Below are positions 1-5,940 of a stretch of DNA of 6,880 bases, piece by piece. Each line of letters begins with the position of its first letter. Positions within the stretch are counted from its first letter, which is position 1. Source of the DNA: JAAFJT01 sp043744275 (lineage in GTDB: Bacteria > Bacteroidota > Bacteroidia > Chitinophagales > Saprospiraceae); the NCBI GenBank assembly GCA_043744275.1, contig JAYTUY010000086.1, positions 1-6,880 of the forward strand, read 5' to 3'. The notes beneath the pieces are model-generated. The model searched no databases. It had not been told where the DNA came from and saw only the letters and a list, made by a program, of their open reading frames with translations. The translations under genes and the position numbers were made by a program.

Positions 1-16
1 TTGAGCATATATTTTA

Positions 17-40
17 ATTAGGAATCAGGAATTAGGAATT
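17..40 (+). repeat. Short heptamer array (TTAGGAA type)
   Basis: About three degenerate copies of a 7-bp unit, read as ATTAGGAATCAGGAATTAGG. It is the inverted partner of the TAATTCC array at 234-262. The two flank a segment containing a hairpin terminator. By analogy with the array after the protease gene, a rightward gene may end just before the window; that is inference. Confidence 0.6.
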
Positions 41-85
41 TTTGAAAAACAAAATTAGCATAAACTTTGGAAAAAAATTAGACAT

Positions 86-119
86 AAAAAAAGGTGTTAC
101 CTTTTTGTGGTAACACCTT
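86..119 (-). terminator. Rho-independent terminator of the leftward beta-barrel gene
   Basis: A perfect 11-bp inverted repeat, AAGGTGTTACC at 91-101 against GGTAACACCTT at 109-119, has a 7-nt loop. On the minus strand it is followed by seven T (plus-strand A run 86-92). This is the textbook intrinsic-terminator layout for transcription coming from 263-1111. The plus strand has no T run after the stem, so it acts in one direction. The rest of 41-232 shows no gene. Confidence 0.85.
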
Positions 120-233
120 CTATCAATATAATATCACATGACTATTTTAAATTTTACTTGGAATCTAATATGTAGATAAATAAAAAATTATCTCTTTAAT
201 TTCATGCAAATAATTGATAATCAAGTATTTACG

Positions 234-262
234 TAATTCCTAATTCCTAATTCCTAATTCAA
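234..262 (-). repeat. Heptamer array TAATTCC abutting a stop codon
   Basis: Four consecutive 7-bp units (TAATTCC, the last ending in A) lie directly downstream of the stop codon at 263-265. In the sense of the leftward gene the unit reads GGAATTA and contains TAG across unit junctions (ATTAGGA), so stop triplets recur every 7 nt in changing frames. It is inverted relative to 17-40. Confidence 0.75.
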
Positions 263-1111
263 TTAATTATTTCCAAAATTGCGATACCGCTCATTGAACT
301 CCATTTTACTTTTATCTGCCAAATTGAAAGTGAGAGTTATACCGCTGAAAAAGTACATATCAAATTTATAACTATCGCCTCTTTTCAAACCCGAAGGATT
401 TTCAAGAGAACTTTTGAAAAGCTCAGGTGTACGGAAAGAAAACTTTGCTGCAATCGGGTCTTTTTCAGACAATTTGCTCAAATCAGGATAATTACCGCTC
501 ACATCGTCCAAATAATCTGTAAAAGTCTGGCGGAAACCGAGTTCAAAACCTAAGTTGAGTTTTTTGCCTAACGCCATTTTAATACCTACGCCAAAAGGAA
601 TAGCCACTTGAAATTGACTATAAGGTTTTTTACCACCATCAAGCGTCTGCCCCTCAGTACCCAATGAGCGGAGATTGACCCATTCATAATTGCTATAATC
701 TGTGCGTGCTCTCGGATTGAAGTAAAATCCAGCTACACCTGCGAACAGATAAGGCGAGGTGGTTTTACTATCCAACACATTATATTGTGCAATATTCCAC
801 TCAGCAGTGGCGGCAAGTTCGTAGTATTGGGTTTCCGCTTCGAGATTGCGAAAACGCCTTGAGCCTTTGGCATAACGGTCGGTTGCGTAAAATTTTCCTG
901 AAATGGCACTGACTTTGAAAGACAGTTGCGGTCGATAGTGCAAACGCAATAAAGCCCCGTATGTCAAACCATAAGAACCAGTTGCAGGTGAATTGGGCTG
1001 AAGGTCGCCAATATAACTGGTTGCCCCTCCGATAGCCCCTACTTCAAAATATTGAGCATGAGCATTATTGAGCAAAGCAACGAAGCATAAAAGTGTAATT
1101 ATTCTTTTCAT
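263..1111 (-). CDS. PorG/DUF6089-like outer-membrane beta-barrel protein
   Basis: A 282-residue secreted protein. It starts with a Sec signal peptide: MKR, a hydrophobic stretch at 4-14, and a likely signal-peptidase I cut after AHA (residue 19). There is no lipobox cysteine. The mature part has alternating aromatic/hydrophobic strands with glycine turns, such as EVGAIGGATSYIGDLQ near the N-terminus, YLFAGVAGFYF mid-protein, FGVGIKMALGKKLNLGFELG, and a final FFSGITLTFN strand. This layout resembles the DUF6089 family, which includes PorG, an outer-membrane part of the Bacteroidota type IX secretion machinery. The family match rests on recalled resemblance; a general OmpA/OprF-like barrel with no secretion role is possible. 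No other secretion genes are visible. It is divergent from the protease and has its own terminator at 86-119. One copy of the TACTGAGGGG motif lies inside it at 650-659. Confidence 0.75.
   Translation of the reverse strand: MKRIITLLCFVALLNNAHAQYFEVGAIGGATSYIGDLQPNSPATGSYGLTYGALLRLHYRPQLSFKVSAISGKFYATDRYAKGSRRFRNLEAETQYYELAATAEWNIAQYNVLDSKTTSPYLFAGVAGFYFNPRARTDYSNYEWVNLRSLGTEGQTLDGGKKPYSQFQVAIPFGVGIKMALGKKLNLGFELGFRQTFTDYLDDVSGNYPDLSKLSEKDPIAAKFSFRTPELFKSSLENPSGLKRGDSYKFDMYFFSGITLTFNLADKSKMEFNERYRNFGNN
650..659 (-). other. TACTGAGGGG motif, copy 1 (in beta-barrel gene)
   Basis: Exact 10-mer CCCCTCAGTA on the plus strand, TACTGAGGGG on the coding strand. It is read in the frame ACT-GAG-GGG, giving Thr-Glu-Gly. 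It is one of seven exact copies in the window. Confidence 0.8.
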
Positions 1112-1230
1112 AGGATTATGATTTAATTGAACTAATATTGTATTTGCAAAAAAGATTCCAAAAAATATAAAAAATAATAATTCGATATTAATTTTCTATT
1201 CGTATTGTCTTCAATTTCAATCTTTTGCGT

Positions 1231-1238
1231 CAAAATTA
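1231..1238 (-). promoter_or_regulatory. Possible -7 element of the beta-barrel gene
   Basis: TAATTTTG on the minus strand fits the Bacteroidota -7 consensus TAnnTTTG and would give a leader of roughly 110 nt. No good TTTG -33 box is seen at the proper distance, so the call is weak. The divergent region 1112-1353 is very AT-rich and holds nothing else I can identify besides the rightward promoter. Confidence 0.3.
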
Positions 1239-1294
1239 AAATTTTCAAATAACCTTTAAAGAATTTTCATGTTTTAATTTAATCAATAAAATTT

Positions 1295-1302
1295 TACTTT
1301 TG
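1295..1302 (+). promoter_or_regulatory. Likely -7 element of the S8 protease promoter
   Basis: TACTTTTG matches the Bacteroidota primary-sigma -7 consensus TAnnTTTG exactly. It lies 51 nt before the ATG, which predicts a start near 1308 and a leader of about 45 nt. The -33 region (near 1271, TGTTTT) is only a poor TTTG match. The leader is A/T-rich. GGAG at 1348-1351 is only 2 nt from the ATG, too close for a normal Shine-Dalgarno, as is common in this phylum. Confidence 0.55.
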
Positions 1303-1353
1303 TGCGTTTAAAATCCATAATTATAATTTTTAAATTTTAAAAAAAACGGAGAT

Positions 1354-3018
1354 ATGAATATTCGATTAAAGTTGTTAGCCGGTTTGATTCTGGCATCTTC
1401 AATGGTGATGGCTCAGACTAAGGCACCCGATAACTGGTTCAATCTGGACGCTCAAGATAATGGAGTGAATGGTGTCAGTACTGAAAAAGTGTATAATGAT
1501 ATTTTGAAGGGTAAAAAAGGGAAAACTGTTGTAGTAGCTGTCATTGATGGCGGTGTTGACTCTGAGCATGAAGATTTGAAAGACATTATGTGGACTAACC
1601 CTCGCGAAATTCCTAATAACGGCATTGATGATGATAAAAACGGGTATGTAGATGATATTCATGGTTGGAATTTTTTAGGTGGAAAAGATGGACGCAGTGT
1701 GCATCATGAGACCCTCGAAATGACGCGCGTTTTTGCCAAATTGAAACCTAAATATGACAATGCAGATCCAGCGAAATTATCTAAAAAAGATAAAGCTGAA
1801 TACGACAAGTTTTTGATAATGAAAAAAGACATTGAAACCAATCTTCAAGAAGCTCAAGAAGGTTTGGCTGAAATGGAAGGCACTAAAACGATGATAGCCA
1901 ACGCATTAGATGCGATGGAAACGGCTTTAGGCGGCAAATCGCCGACTAAAGAAAATATTGAAAAAGTGAATGCTGGCACCAACCAAAGCTTAGTGATTGC
2001 TAAAAATATTTTAACACGTCGTTTGGCTACGGGTACAAATGTATCGAGCCTCAAAGAAGTGAAGGAAGATTTGATGGAACAAATTCAAGAAGGTCTTGAA
2101 TATTATGAAGCAAAAGTAAAATATCAATACAATACGGACTTTAATCCACGAGCTGATATTGTAAAAGACAATCCAAATGACTCTTACGAACGCAACTATG
2201 GCAATAATGATGTCAAAGGACCTGATGCTTTTCACGGCACTCACGTAGCGGGCATTATAGGTGCTATCCGTACCAACGACAAAGGCATCAAAGGCGTAGC
2301 GGATAATGTACGCATTATGGGTGTGCGTTGTGTACCTGATGGTGATGAGCGTGATAAGGATGTAGCCAATGCTATTATTTATGCTGTTGATAATGGTGCT
2401 CAAGTGATTAATATGAGCTTTGGAAAAGGCTATTCATGGGATAAAGTAGCGGTAGATAAAGCTGTTAAATATGCCATGTCAAAAGATGTTTTGTTGATAC
2501 ATGCAGCTGGCAACGATGCGAAAGATAATGATAGTGGGAGCAATAATTTCCCTACAGCTATTTTTAGTAAAGGAGGCTGGTTTAGCCCTAAAAAAGCTAA
2601 AAATTGGATTGAAGTAGGTGCATTATCTTGGAAAAAGGGCGAAGATGCTGTAGCTACTTTCTCTAATTTTGGAGCTAAAAATGTAGATGTCTTTGCTCCA
2701 GGTGTAGATATTTATTCAACGGCTCCTGATGGTAAATATAAAAATGCTTCAGGTACATCTATGGCGTCTCCTGTTACAGCGGGTGTAGCGGCTTTGATTC
2801 GCTCATATTTCCCAGAATTGACGGCTGAACAAGTGAAAGAATGCATTGAAAAATCAGTCGTACCTCAAGATTATAAAGTAAAAAAGCCAGGCTCAGAAGA
2901 GATGGTCAAATTGAGCAACCTAAGCCGTACTGGCGGAACGGTGAATGCGTTCAAAGCAGTTCAATTGGCTTCTCAAATGAAAGGTAAAAAGAAAGTAGCT
3001 GCGGCTGCAAGAGCTTAA
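1354..3018 (+). CDS. Secreted subtilisin-like (S8) serine protease
   Basis: A 554-residue subtilase with a Sec signal peptide (cleavage likely after VMA, residue 20). The full catalytic set is visible: Asp65 in VAVIDGGVD, His294 in FHGTHVAG, oxyanion Asn387 in HAAGNDA, and Ser469 in SGTSMASP, so it should be active. The Asp and His are about 229 residues apart, against about 32 in subtilisin. The insertion starts with a WTNPREIPNNGIDDDKNGY stretch and continues as a charged, Lys/Glu-rich, probably helical segment at about 120-250. Similar insertions occur in many Bacteroidota S8 proteases, so this is a lineage feature and not a fusion. There is no obvious propeptide domain and no C-terminal type IX sorting domain. 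The tail is KGKKKVAAAARA, so export probably ends in the periplasm or by another route. The gene is monocistronic, with its own promoter and terminators. Confidence 0.93.
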   Translation: MNIRLKLLAGLILASSMVMAQTKAPDNWFNLDAQDNGVNGVSTEKVYNDILKGKKGKTVVVAVIDGGVDSEHEDLKDIMWTNPREIPNNGIDDDKNGYVDDIHGWNFLGGKDGRSVHHETLEMTRVFAKLKPKYDNADPAKLSKKDKAEYDKFLIMKKDIETNLQEAQEGLAEMEGTKTMIANALDAMETALGGKSPTKENIEKVNAGTNQSLVIAKNILTRRLATGTNVSSLKEVKEDLMEQIQEGLEYYEAKVKYQYNTDFNPRADIVKDNPNDSYERNYGNNDVKGPDAFHGTHVAGIIGAIRTNDKGIKGVADNVRIMGVRCVPDGDERDKDVANAIIYAVDNGAQVINMSFGKGYSWDKVAVDKAVKYAMSKDVLLIHAAGNDAKDNDSGSNNFPTAIFSKGGWFSPKKAKNWIEVGALSWKKGEDAVATFSNFGAKNVDVFAPGVDIYSTAPDGKYKNASGTSMASPVTAGVAALIRSYFPELTAEQVKECIEKSVVPQDYKVKKPGSEEMVKLSNLSRTGGTVNAFKAVQLASQMKGKKKVAAAARA

Positions 3019-3020
3019 TC

Positions 3021-3057
3021 ATGGGTAATAAGTAATGGGTAATTGGTAATGGGTAAT
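3021..3057 (+). repeat. Heptamer array GGGTAAT after the protease stop
   Basis: Begins 2 nt after the TAA stop (3016-3018). About five imperfect units of the type ATGGGTA/GGGTAAT, including the variants AAGTAAT and TTGGTAAT. Every unit contains TAA on the sense strand. A reverse-complement relative lies at 6313-6346. Confidence 0.75.
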
Positions 3058-3083
3058 TTTTTGAGATTATCACTTACACTTAC

Positions 3084-3128
3084 AAAAAAGACCCCCTCAG
3101 TATTGTTTTACTGAGGGGGCTTTTTTTT
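3084..3128 (+). terminator. Bidirectional terminator built from two inverted TACTGAGGGG motifs
   Basis: Perfect 11-bp stem: CCCCCTCAGTA at 3092-3102 against TACTGAGGGGG at 3109-3119, with loop TTGTTT. It is followed by C and a run of eight T at 3121-3128, and preceded by six A at 3084-3089, so it can work in both directions. It is the first terminator after the protease. Each arm contains one exact copy of the window's repeated 10-mer (3093-3102 and 3109-3118), the arrangement seen for uptake-sequence pairs in Haemophilus and Neisseria terminators. Confidence 0.92.
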
Positions 3129-3192
3129 AGTGAAAAGTGAAAAGTGAAAAGTTGAAAGTTGAAAGTTGAAAGTGAAAAGTGAAAAGTGAAAA
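3129..3192 (+). repeat. Heptamer array GTGAAAA / GTTGAAA
   Basis: Nine or so 7-bp units in three blocks: GTGAAAA three times, GTTGAAA three times, then GTGAAAA again. The 31 nt at 3150-3180 are an exact inverted copy of 3292-3322. Each unit contains TGA. The array sits between two hairpin terminators. Confidence 0.85.
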
Positions 3193-3241
3193 CGTAAAAT
3201 GCCAATAAATCAAGCTGATTTATTGGCATTTACGTTTTTTT
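3193..3241 (+). terminator. Second hairpin terminator between the convergent genes
   Basis: A long stem: 3193-3212 pairs with 3216-3234 (19 bp, one bulged A), with loop AGC. It is followed by seven T at 3235-3241. On the minus strand the stem is followed by TTTTCACTTTTC, so it may also stop leftward transcription from 3321-4082. Its core is GCCAATAAATCA and its mirror. The remainder, 3242-3291, holds nothing recognisable. Confidence 0.82.
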
Positions 3242-3291
3242 AGAATTAAAATTTTTCTAAGAACTAATAAATCGTATTACTAAGGGGCGGT

Positions 3292-3322
3292 ACTTTTCAC
3301 TTTCAACTTTCAACTTTCAACT
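3292..3322 (-). repeat. Inverted copy of the GTTGAAA/GTGAAAA array, reaching into a stop codon
   Basis: Exact 31-nt reverse complement of 3150-3180. In the sense of the leftward gene it reads AGTTGAAAGTTGAAAGTTGA and onward. It supplies the last two bases of the TAG stop at 3323-3321. Confidence 0.85.
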
Positions 3323-4082
3323 AATTAAGTCTTCTATTGGTAAAATAGCCGAAAACCCATTGGTCTTTTTCGCTGATTTTGTAGAAATAGTCTTCAAAAG
3401 TGATGTTTTTACCATCTTTTATATAAGTTCTGCGCATTTTTTGAGGACTTTGAGCGCGGATTTTATATTTCTCATTGCCGTTAATCCAAGCTAAAACGCG
3501 AGCATTTTGATTGTAACTTTCCATAACCCGCACCATACCATTAGCCTCCAAAGGATTTTCAATCACAACATACCCTTCTTCAAGAGGTATAGCTGAATTA
3601 CTTTTGACTGGTGAAGCAGCAGGATTTGCTGTTGGAGTTGTGCCGACTAAATTAGAGATAGAGGCTTGAACAAGAGCGGATGCTTTAGCCGCTTCATTTT
3701 CAGCCCACCATTTACCTATAAAAACGGCACCGATAGCGATGATAGGAATGATAATATATGACCAATTAAAAAGTTGATAGGCTTTTTTCTTAGGGAATGG
3801 ATCAACAGCACGTGTTACTGCAAAGGTTCTTTCGTCGGAAGGGAGAGTCAATTGGATTTCAAGCTCCCGCACTTTTTGAATAAGCGTTGCATTTTCCTGC
3901 TGAAAGAATAAATTTTCTGATTTAGCGGATTCTGCTGTTTTGTTGAGTCTGATTTCATTCGTTTTTTGTGAACGAATTTCGCTTTGAAGTTGAGAAATCA
4001 ACTTTTTCTGTTTATTAATTTCGTCAAGTAAAGCATCGAACGTTTGTTCGGAATCCTTCAATAAGTCGAGTTCTAATTTCAT
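3321..4082 (-). CDS. Coiled-coil, single-pass membrane protein with C-terminal SH3-like domain
   Basis: A 253-residue protein I cannot name. Residues 1-80 are rich in Glu, Gln, Lys and spaced Leu/Ile and look like a coiled coil. Residues 107-123 (WSYIIIPIIAIGAVFIG) form one transmembrane helix. There is no N-terminal signal peptide, so the coiled coil should face the cytoplasm. A Pro/Ala/Ser/Thr linker follows at about 130-165. The C-terminal part, about 172-253, has the spacing of a bacterial SH3 domain (VRVMESYNQNARVLAWINGN, then YFYKI and DQWVFGYF). That suggests a periplasmic ligand- or wall-binding module, which is inference. It has its own strong-looking promoter (4167-4198), so it is probably separate from the DUF721 gene upstream. 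A role in envelope organisation is plausible but unproven. Confidence 0.75.
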   Translation of the reverse strand: MKLELDLLKDSEQTFDALLDEINKQKKLISQLQSEIRSQKTNEIRLNKTAESAKSENLFFQQENATLIQKVRELEIQLTLPSDERTFAVTRAVDPFPKKKAYQLFNWSYIIIPIIAIGAVFIGKWWAENEAAKASALVQASISNLVGTTPTANPAASPVKSNSAIPLEEGYVVIENPLEANGMVRVMESYNQNARVLAWINGNEKYKIRAQSPQKMRRTYIKDGKNITFEDYFYKISEKDQWVFGYFTNRRLN

Positions 4083-4166
4083 GTCAGAGTTTTTCTAATG
4101 TTTGTTTTTGTAATGAAGAAAATGTACAATCTGTTCGAAAAGTTTGACCTTTCCAATTTGAGGGTA

Positions 4167-4198
4167 CAAATGTACGATTTTATTTCAACAAAAACAAA
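4167..4198 (-). promoter_or_regulatory. Bacteroidota-type promoter of the coiled-coil/SH3 gene
   Basis: On the minus strand, TTTG (4198-4195) is followed after 20 nt by TACATTTG (4174-4167). Both match the Bacteroidota consensus TTTG / TAnnTTTG with the usual spacing. The predicted start is near 4160, giving a leader of about 75 nt. The rest of 4083-4367 is AT-rich. It contains a 12-bp palindrome ATGTTTAAACAT (4255-4266) and no visible terminator for the DUF721 gene. Confidence 0.65.
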
Positions 4199-4367
4199 AT
4201 GTGTACGCTACACAAAAAAGAAAAGGCATTTAGAAAGGAGTTTTTAATGTATAAATGTTTAAACATCAACCAATTAGAAATATAAATAAAGTTTAATTGT
4301 TAAAATAAAAATTTAAAATATTATTTTTCTATTCTAAAAAATACCCAAAAAACGATATTTGTGACTA

Positions 4368-4658
4368 TCAATTTATGACAACTTCTTTAATAAATTCTTC
4401 TCCAATTTCTTCATTCAGCATCGTCCGAATCTTCTCCCGACCGAAGTGCAATTCTGAGCGAAGGGGTGCGGATTCAATGGTTACATATAAAATATTGTTG
4501 TGTATTCGCAGTTCGCGTGTGTAGCCTGCAATAGTTTTGCCCATCATTTCTGTCCACAGGTTTTCGATTTTTGTTTTATACAAATTGGGTTTCAGTTTAA
4601 AAACATGAACCATTTGCTGCAAAACTTCTGACAATGAGTGATCGTTACTTTTTTTCAT
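4368..4658 (-). CDS. DUF721 (DciA-like) protein
   Basis: A 96-residue basic protein of the DUF721 family. Visible family traits are the N-terminal helix SLSEVLQQMVHVFKLKPNL, then a conserved-looking W-x-E-x-M-G-x-x-I-x-x-Y/H-T stretch (WTEMMGKTIAGYTRELRI), and a strand-turn-helix NNILYVTIESAPLRSEL ending near FGREKIRTMLNEEIG. DUF721 includes DciA, the ancestral loader/operator of the DnaB replicative helicase in bacteria lacking DnaC/DnaI. DciA of Actinobacteria and Proteobacteria is longer (roughly 150-190 residues), and short forms are usual in Bacteroidota. It follows recF on the same strand with a 98-nt gap, the common order in this phylum, so co-transcription and a role in replication initiation are likely. 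Whether this short form loads helicase is inferred, not shown. Confidence 0.85.
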   Translation of the reverse strand: MKKSNDHSLSEVLQQMVHVFKLKPNLYKTKIENLWTEMMGKTIAGYTRELRIHNNILYVTIESAPLRSELHFGREKIRTMLNEEIGEEFIKEVVIN

Positions 4659-4676
4659 ATCTTTTCTACCGATATT

Positions 4677-4693
4677 TTGCCCCTCTGGGGCAA
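4677..4693 (-). other. Small GC-rich hairpin between recF and the DUF721 gene
   Basis: TTGCCCC, TCT, GGGGCAA: a perfect 7-bp stem with a 3-nt loop, 19 nt upstream of the DUF721 ATG. It lacks a T run, so it is not a convincing terminator. It could attenuate or stabilise the operon mRNA. It shares only CCCCTC with the repeated 10-mer. Confidence 0.4.
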
Positions 4694-4731
4694 TTAGCTA
4701 AATTGTTACATTTATGTTTTAAGCACAAAAA

Positions 4732-4770
4732 ACTCTCAACTCTCAACTCATAACTCTCAACTCTCAACTA
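4732..4770 (-). repeat. Heptamer array GTTGAGA overlapping the recF stop codon
   Basis: On the plus strand, ACTCTCA-type units, with one irregular unit (ACTCATA) in the middle. In recF sense the unit is GTTGAGA, with TGA in each unit. The array starts before the recF stop and encodes its last residues (Val-Glu-Ser-stop). It ends 74 nt before the DUF721 start. Confidence 0.8.
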
Positions 4771-5860
4771 CATCTCCTTTTTCAATTATAAAAATCTTAA
4801 AATTGGGATGCAGTTTTTTGATAATATCATTGATACGACCTGCATGAGTATCTGTAATAAAAATTTGTCCAAATGATTGATTCACAATGAGTTGTAAAAA
4901 ATTGCTAACTCTTTCATCGTCTAATTTATCAAAAATATCATCCAATAAAAGAATCGGTGTTTCTTGTTTTGCCCCCCTCAGTATTTCGTACTGCGCGAGC
5001 TTCAAACTAATCACAAACGATTTCAATTGCCCCTGCGAACCAAAACGTTTGAGCGGTTTGTCATCTATTTCAAACATCAAATCGTCTTTATGAATGCCGA
5101 CCGTCGTCCTCTGCAAAATACGGTCTTTTTCACGACTCTTTTTGATAAGATTTGTTAACGAATCCCCAACGAGAAATGATTTGTAGATTATTTTAACTGC
5201 TTCGCGTTCGCCCGATATTTTTCTATAAATGGTATTAAAAACGGGTGTAAAAATGTCAATAAATGCCCGTCGTTTTTCAAAAATGTATTGGGCAGGGTCA
5301 TTCATTTGTTGATCATAAACATCGAGTACCCCCTCAGTATCAGAGCCGTTTTCATCTATTTTTTTTAATAAAGCATTGCGTTGCTCCAATATTTTATTAT
5401 AAAAAATAAGATTTGTAAGGTATTGATTATCAATTTGCGATAAAGCGGTATCCATGAATCGCCTACGTTCTTCACTGCCATCTTTTACTAAAAGTGTATC
5501 ATCGGGGGCGAACATGACAACGGGTAAAAATCCAATATGATTGCTTAAAGCAGAATATACATTATCATTCCTTTCAATCATTTTTTTCTTTCGACTTTGC
5601 ACTTTCGCTACTATCTTTTCAGAAGCACCATTTTTTTTAAAATGTCCTTCCAAACGCATAAAATTTTGACCCCTCAGTATCACATCATTATCGGACGGTA
5701 AAAAATAACTTTTACACATACAGAGGTAATAAATCGCATCTAAAACATTGGTTTTACCCATGCCATTTAGCCCCACGAAGCAGTTAATATGCTCAGAAAA
5801 GGTTAATTTCTGCGATTCATAATTCTTGAAATGAGTCAATATGAGTTTCTCTAAATGCAA
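4757..5860 (-). CDS. recF: DNA replication/repair protein RecF
   Basis: An SMC/ABC-type ATPase that, with RecO and RecR, helps load RecA at single-strand gaps. All the hallmarks are present (numbered from the chosen start): Walker A GLNGMGKTN at 30-38, ABC signature SQGQLKSF at 275-282, and Walker B ILLLDDIFDKLDD from about 303. I chose the TTG at 5860-5858 because it gives MHLEKLILTHFKNYE, the usual RecF N-terminus, and 367 residues, the normal family length. An in-frame ATG at 5956 would add 32 residues (MYSSLELNSYNY...) with no RecF resemblance, and its first 16 bases lie inside the palindrome at 5941-6291. The last three sense codons come from a heptamer array. The gene holds three copies of TACTGAGGGG. 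No clear promoter was found between the start and the palindrome. Confidence 0.95.
   Translation of the reverse strand: MHLEKLILTHFKNYESQKLTFSEHINCFVGLNGMGKTNVLDAIYYLCMCKSYFLPSDNDVILRGQNFMRLEGHFKKNGASEKIVAKVQSRKKKMIERNDNVYSALSNHIGFLPVVMFAPDDTLLVKDGSEERRRFMDTALSQIDNQYLTNLIFYNKILEQRNALLKKIDENGSDTEGVLDVYDQQMNDPAQYIFEKRRAFIDIFTPVFNTIYRKISGEREAVKIIYKSFLVGDSLTNLIKKSREKDRILQRTTVGIHKDDLMFEIDDKPLKRFGSQGQLKSFVISLKLAQYEILRGAKQETPILLLDDIFDKLDDERVSNFLQLIVNQSFGQIFITDTHAGRINDIIKKLHPNFKIFIIEKGDVVES
4974..4983 (-). other. TACTGAGGGG motif, copy 4 (in recF)
   Basis: Exact 10-mer, preceded by A on the coding strand (ATACTGAGGGG). Read in frame ATA-CTG-AGG-GG, giving Ile-Leu-Arg-Gly. Confidence 0.8.
5330..5339 (-). 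other. TACTGAGGGG motif, copy 5 (in recF)
   Basis: Exact 10-mer within ATACTGAGGGGG on the coding strand. Read in the other frame, ACT-GAG-GGG, giving Thr-Glu-Gly, 356 nt from the previous copy. Confidence 0.8.
5670..5679 (-). other. TACTGAGGGG motif, copy 6 (in recF)
   Basis: Exact 10-mer within ATACTGAGGGG on the coding strand. Read as Ile-Leu-Arg-Gly, 340 nt from the previous copy. Confidence 0.8.
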
Positions 5861-5940
5861 ATGAGTAAGCGTTAAAAGTTTGAAAAGCGTAAGATTTACA
5901 TTGTTGTACAGATTAGATACATAATTGTAACTGTTTAGCT

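Noticed and set aside
1475..1484. TCAGTACTGA as a diverged inverted pair of the 10-mer
   Set aside because: Only six bases per half match and the GGGG end is absent; it is a simple short palindrome in coding sequence.
1399..2403. Open frames antisense to the protease (1399-1662, 1854-2054, 2011-2403)
   Set aside because: They lie opposite a well-supported catalytic domain, have low-complexity Ile/Phe-rich translations, and show no promoter or family resemblance.
3129..3322. CRISPR array
   Set aside because: The repeats are contiguous 7-bp units without spacers of 25-40 nt, and no cas gene is present.
4247..4285. A 12-codon ORF (ATG at 4247) preceded by AAAGGAG at 4234-4240
   Set aside because: The Shine-Dalgarno spacing is good, but the peptide is only 12 residues, no promoter or downstream gene on that strand is seen, and such a match can arise by chance in A/G-rich DNA.
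4887..5158. Plus-strand open frames inside recF
   Set aside because: Antisense to the conserved RecF C-terminal half and with no recognisable protein features.
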